Assembly: GCF_026212465.1 (NCBI RefSeq)
Contig: NC_080060.1
Location: forward strand, 14,576,992-14,640,991
Origin: Amaranthus tricolor
Lineage: Eukaryota > Streptophyta > Magnoliopsida > Caryophyllales > Amaranthaceae
Reading direction: 5' to 3'
Length of the DNA: 64,000 nucleotides
Within the stretch, counting starts at the first letter, position 1; each line of letters opens with the position of its first letter. Both the position numbers and the translations under genes were made by a program. The notes beneath the pieces were generated by a model, which saw only the letters and a list, made by a program, of their open reading frames with translations, did no database searches and was not told the DNA's origin. Shown in pieces: positions 60,201-64,000 of this stretch.

Positions 60201-60611
60201 CTAGATTCAAGTCCATTTTCTCCTTTCTTTTTTATTAATCGCCTTTATCGACATTATCGTTGATTTTGCTTATTAATTTATTTTTTTCGTTCTTTTTAGT
60301 TAATATTTTAATAACGATTACAACTTGACAAACAATGAATTTCGCTAATAATCAAGTAATCATCAAAGGTACGTCCGCAATATTATAGTATTTTTTTATT
60401 ATATAAATATTTAAAGGAAAAATAAAAATGGAACCGATGGTCCGATCCGCCCGTCCCGCGAGTTGGAACCACCGGAACCGCCTCATGAACCGCCAAGGAA
60501 CCGTTTGGAACCGGAACCGGAACCGTTCGCGACAGGTTCCAAATGGAACCGGAACCGGAACCGGATGGAACCGAAACGGAACCGGCCCAACCCGGACCGT
60601 GGCCATGCCTA
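57204..60611 (+). mobile_element. hAT element with decayed transposase and GGAACCG arrays
   Basis: 3,408 bp, starting TAGTAATGGGCA and ending TGGCCATGCCTA (imperfect inverted ends), with the perfect 8-bp duplication ATTGCAAC at 57196-57203 and 60612-60619. A transposase pseudogene fills the centre (57763-60083). Both ends (57215-57520 and 60428-60600) are packed with GGAACCG/ACCGGAAC motifs on the same strand and share the 22-bp block beginning GGAACCGTTCGCGACAGG. The perfect TSD argues for a fairly recent insertion, mobilised by another copy. Confidence 0.92.
57763..60083 (+). pseudogene. hAT transposase (RICESLEEPER-like), broken
   Basis: ATG 57763 is followed by a T-run one base out of frame with the rest. 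The N-terminal part (KKVTKVAKSLGGSSSKRN, acidic and Gln-rich) runs to an intron at about 58121-58217, then a zinc-finger-like exon (CESQVVNPLVSYNFFRG, then GGDTGSFNKHL after another intron). FKYNRNDMIDEFSKYVICDE and YRAIPRNTLKRHTG (58527-58700) match the family. Next comes KIFCCSTDKATANI with the second catalytic Asp region, then LHVRCCAHIVNL and DTPTCWGSTNDLL. About 100 residues carrying the first catalytic Asp are missing after RHTG. After stops near 59322 and 59398 comes the dimerisation block ASTIASESAFSAGRRVLDEK (about 59815-59875), and an acidic end to TAG 60081. RICESLEEPER-like genes include domesticated copies, but the breaks and TSD mark this as a transposon. Confidence 0.88.
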
Positions 60612-60619
60612 ATTGCAAC

Positions 60620-62021
60620 AAAAGTTGTTAGTCCAAAAGCTTTTAAAACTGGAAAAAAAACTGCATCGTTTAACCTAAGAATTTCTTGAATACACTCCAT
60701 GGTTCACCAAAAGTAAAAACTATAAGTCTATATAATAATCAATTGTATATCATATTTTGTTCAAACAATTCATCAACATAAGATACATCTTGAAACTACT
60801 ACCCTAAATACAAACTATCTCATTTCGTAAATATGTAATAACTTTCATAATTCTCACAAAATAAAAATTACATTTGCGTTTGAAATAGCATATCCAATCC
60901 ATTTTTTAAATATACGTTGGTAACTTTGAGATGACAAATCAAAAAAATTACAGTAGCCCGAACACTCAACAACGAACATAACCATAGCAGCATCATCGTA
61001 CATCAGGTTGTGTTCGTTTTTGTTTGCTAATCTTTGGTTGCTGATGGCTGTTGCTGTCAAGTTTAGAACACTCGACAACGAGACAACATCATCGAACAAC
61101 AGCATCTTCGTACATCAGTAACAGTTTTATGGGGCAGCTGCAGCAATAACAAGAAAAAATTGACTCACGAGCAAAGGACTGTTCTGCACGAGAAACTTAA
61201 GACAATAGCCAACGAAAAACTACATATACAAAACAACCTACACTAAACTCAATAACTCATCATAATACATGACGTAATTAGCAAATTTTTAGATGAAAAT
61301 TCACGATTTAAGCTAATTTATATGTCATCACTATGCGGGAACACTTTGTTCACAAGACTACCTTTTTTTAATGTCCTATCTCAAATCACAGTACAACACC
61401 TCATTTAGAGAAAACTTACACTGTATTTTATCCGTTCTGTGCATTCCACCCATTGATTTAGGATATAGCAAAGCAAGGAGCCTCAATTGCACAAGTACAA
61501 CTTCTTAACAGAAAACATAACACAACGTATCAATCTTAAAGTCTTAATAACATGTTCAAATAAAATTAGATTTAAGGACATTCCATTTATACTGATACCA
61601 AAATAAGACTCTTTAACTTTACTTCCACCTACGCAAAATTGGATGATCAAAATCTGCATTCATTCTTCCGTGGTTACTATTTGTATATAACCAACCAAAT
61701 TAAAGAAGTTATCAAAGTCTGCAAAATAATTATAGTTTAAGGACAAATCAATTTTAAATAATCATTCCATCGTACCTTGAAGAAGACTTGCCCCTAATAT
61801 TAAGGTCATAGCTGGTACTATGCCTCTATGCTGATGAGAACAATATATAGTATGTCAGAAGCTTGAAATTTGATCTGAACAAGGTCTGAACCAGGTTAAG
61901 GAGGTCGGTGTGCGTAGGAACCAGCAGCAGCAAACAACCATACCAGTATCTATTTTTCATAGCAGCATCATGGTTCCCTTGTTTGTTACTGGTACATTTC
62001 CAGCAAAGCTACCAATAATAG
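60620..62021. other. Unassigned DNA
   Basis: The TTGCAAC repeat phrase ends near 60650. From 60950 to 61110 a phrase with ACAACAGCATCATCG/CGTACATCAG occurs twice. No coding signature, terminal repeat or RNA gene recognised in the rest. Confidence 0.5.
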
Positions 62022-63300
62022 TGTTGATTCAATTAGGAACGGGAACAGCAACAAGAGGGGGGTGAATTGTTGTTGTTGCAAGTTTAAGCGATTGTGCCCT
62101 GTTTTTGCGGAATTATTCAAAATAAATAAAGCTTAAACTAAGAGCAAAATAATAAGAGAGACGCACGATTTTACGTGGAAACCTTTTGGGCCTAAACAAA
62201 AGGAAAAACCACGACCACTTGGGATTTCTAACAACTTCACTATGTTTAAGGCAATTAGTTACAATTACAATAAACACCTTACTTCACTCGAAGCGAAACA
62301 ACTAGGCCAACTCTTCACTCTCTAATTTCTTTACTCAAAGCAACAAACTTAGCTTTACAATAAGCTAATCCTCTCTAGCTTCACTAAAAGCTATCTAACT
62401 TCCCCCTTAGACTCACCCGAGTCTAATTACATAAACTCTCAAAAACCCTTACAAAAAGGATAGAAATTCTCTAAAATAAATCAAAGAGTTGCATCAAGAA
62501 AATATTATAAATTAATTGGCAATTTTGAGAACAAAATATTTCTTGTAAAATCCAACAAAAACGTATGAAAAATACTTAAGCACAAAACGTTGGATTACTT
62601 CACTTCACTTAAAAAAAACGGAATTATCTTGCAATTTATAGAAAATAATATCCCTAAGAAAATGGAATAACCCAATCCATTATCCCACTATCAAGAGATC
62701 ATGGGAGTAATGTGGATTAAGCAAACACACGGTTATTTCCATAAGATTTGATTAAGTCAAATCACACGTGTACATAAACAATAACCGCTGTTCCCTTAAT
62801 AACCGCTGTTCCCTAAAGTAGCAGTTTCTTCAGTAGTAATTCCTGTTCCCCAAATTAATGGCTGGAACTTCATGCTATATTTAGAAAACGGTTAATCTTA
62901 ATGGGAATGATTGCTTGCTAATTTTTAGGAATAAAAACCGGTTAGAAAGATTTGCTAAGACCAATTCAAAGTTAGTTAATTCTATTTTTAACAAATCCAG
63001 GATTTACTAAAAATAGATCCTAAAATAAAGGATCTTAACAAATAAAACGTGAATTCATTTTCTTTAACAAAAATGATTTGCCAATCAACATTAATAAATT
63101 TTTACTGCAACAATTTAATTTAAAATACATCAACTAAAAAAAATAATTAAAATATGATAACCAGAATTTTTAGTCAACGTAGTCAACCTTCAGCTCAGGA
63201 ACAGTGTGCTGTCTCCAGACTTCAGTTTAGCTAGAACATCCAACTTGGGAACAGTAGATCTGCTGTCTCCATTTTACATCCCAAGCGATATACTTCTCCT
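62022..63300 (-). repeat. Probable copia (SIRE-like) LTR, minus orientation, tentative
   Basis: On the minus strand the right-hand end reads CACCCCCCTCTTGTTGCTG ... AATTGAATCAACA, followed by TTGGTAGC, which resembles the start of an initiator-Met primer site. The layout (CACCCCCC shortly before the LTR end) is the same as at 35125-35178. The phrase AGACGCACGATTTTACGTGG (62160-62180) is familiar from plant copia LTRs. A duplicated phrase with GGAACAGT...CTGCTGTCTCC lies at 63200-63280. The other end and any duplication could not be fixed. Confidence 0.4.
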
Positions 63301-64000
63301 AACATCAATTGAAACCTTTTGACATGTACGTTTCCATAAGCTAAGGCATAGGTACTATCAACAATCATAATCATAATCGGATATCGACCTGCACAATCTC
63401 TAAAAACATGTTCGCTTAAATAAAGTGTAGTCATCATCAAAACTCAAGAGGTCCAACAAATAGTAAAAAAAACTCATCAGACAACAATTTTTGAAATCTT
63501 CCTTAAGTTGTTTGAAATTTCATCACAAACAGAATCTAAAAACATCTTTATATCTTTAGACACAAGCCCAAATGTATTAGATGAATCAGAACCATTTTAA
63601 ACAGAGAAAAAAAAAGTTCTTAACAACCTAAAACCATTCCTTTTACTAGTGAAGCAAAAGTTTAACACACATACCAGGTGTACAATTCAAATGACCATAG
63701 GTCGGTGGTGACTGGTAAAGCAAAGGCAGATGGCGACATTTGATTTTTCGGTTAATTTACAACTCCTAGATCGGATTTCGAAGGTAACCCCGCATATTGA
63801 ACACCCATTTTAACAAACCAAATCAACAAAGAAAACAAATACAAGAAGATTACAAAACCCACATGATTCAATCTATAAATTTAACAAAACCCCAAGAATG
63901 TAACCAATCTAGAACACCCATTTTAATCCCAAAAGACATATCAATGCCACCAACAACTTCAAGAATTACAAAATACATGGCAGGTACTTCAACAACATAT
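63301..64000. other. Unassigned DNA at the window end
   Basis: No recognisable gene, repeat terminus or RNA. The ORF at 63231-63440 on the minus strand overlaps the probable LTR and has no domain. Confidence 0.5.

Noticed and set aside
1..64000. Looked for CRISPR arrays, rRNA, operons and bacterial promoters
   Set aside because: None seen; spaced direct repeats here are microsatellites or transposon subterminal motifs, and the content is plant nuclear.

Overview
The window looks like repeat-rich intergenic DNA of a flowering plant, most likely a eudicot. Nearly everything recognisable is a transposable element (TE) or the wreck of one: Ty3/gypsy and Ty1/copia LTR retrotransposons with plant-type primer sites, MULE, hAT and CACTA transposase relics, Stowaway-like MITEs, and long ATT/TTC microsatellites in AT-rich DNA. 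A Caryophyllales source is possible from the flavour of the repeats, but that is a weak inference. I see no intact single-copy host gene, rRNA, CRISPR array or convincing tRNA.

Layout. (1) 1-19784: a Mutator-like transposase gene (DDE core, SWIM zinc finger, OTU cysteine-protease domain) whose OTU domain is split by about 15.1 kb of nested retroelement. The outer insert is a 5'-truncated minus-strand gypsy element (A, 2080-17190). A nearly intact plus-strand gypsy element (B, 6025-15889, target duplication TAGTC, LTRs about 1.5% diverged by my manual count) sits inside it. The OTU C-terminus resumes at 17191, and a degenerate plant-mobile-domain (PMD) gene follows tail-to-tail on the minus strand. 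(2) 19785-21714: AT-rich DNA with a giant ATT/AAT hairpin repeat and a MITE fragment. (3) 21715-29594: a copia element bounded by short LTRs and the duplication ATATC. It carries about 2.5 kb of extra DNA before gag: a small ORF, paired hairpin repeats, a nonautonomous hAT and a 51-codon membrane-protein ORF. (4) 29595-33926: MITEs, one of them split by a second copy of the same hAT. (5) 33927-47857: an old SIRE-like copia element, itself invaded by a gypsy solo LTR of family A (TSD CCATA), by a long-TIR element, and by an inverted solo LTR of its own family (TSD ATCTT). (6) 47858-53640: minus-strand remains best read as one CACTA transposon (DUF4216 end of TNPD, then a TNPA-like spliced gene), split by a hAT element (TSD GCGGTGGC). 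(7) 53641-55970: LTR and primer site of an Athila/Tat-type gypsy element. (8) 57204-60611: a hAT element with a broken transposase and dense GGAACCG arrays at both ends, inserted in a hairpin-rich repeat (TSD ATTGCAAC). (9) 60612-64000: mostly unassigned DNA with a probable reversed copia LTR near 62022-63300.

The nesting gives a relative history. The MULE-OTU and PMD genes, the SIRE element and the CACTA element are oldest. Family-A gypsy came later, and gypsy B and the hAT copies with perfect 8-bp duplications look youngest. Points most worth a second look are the OTU-protease MULE next to a convergent PMD gene, the hAT groups with low-complexity subterminal motif arrays, and the extra ORFs and membrane-protein ORF inside the copia element.
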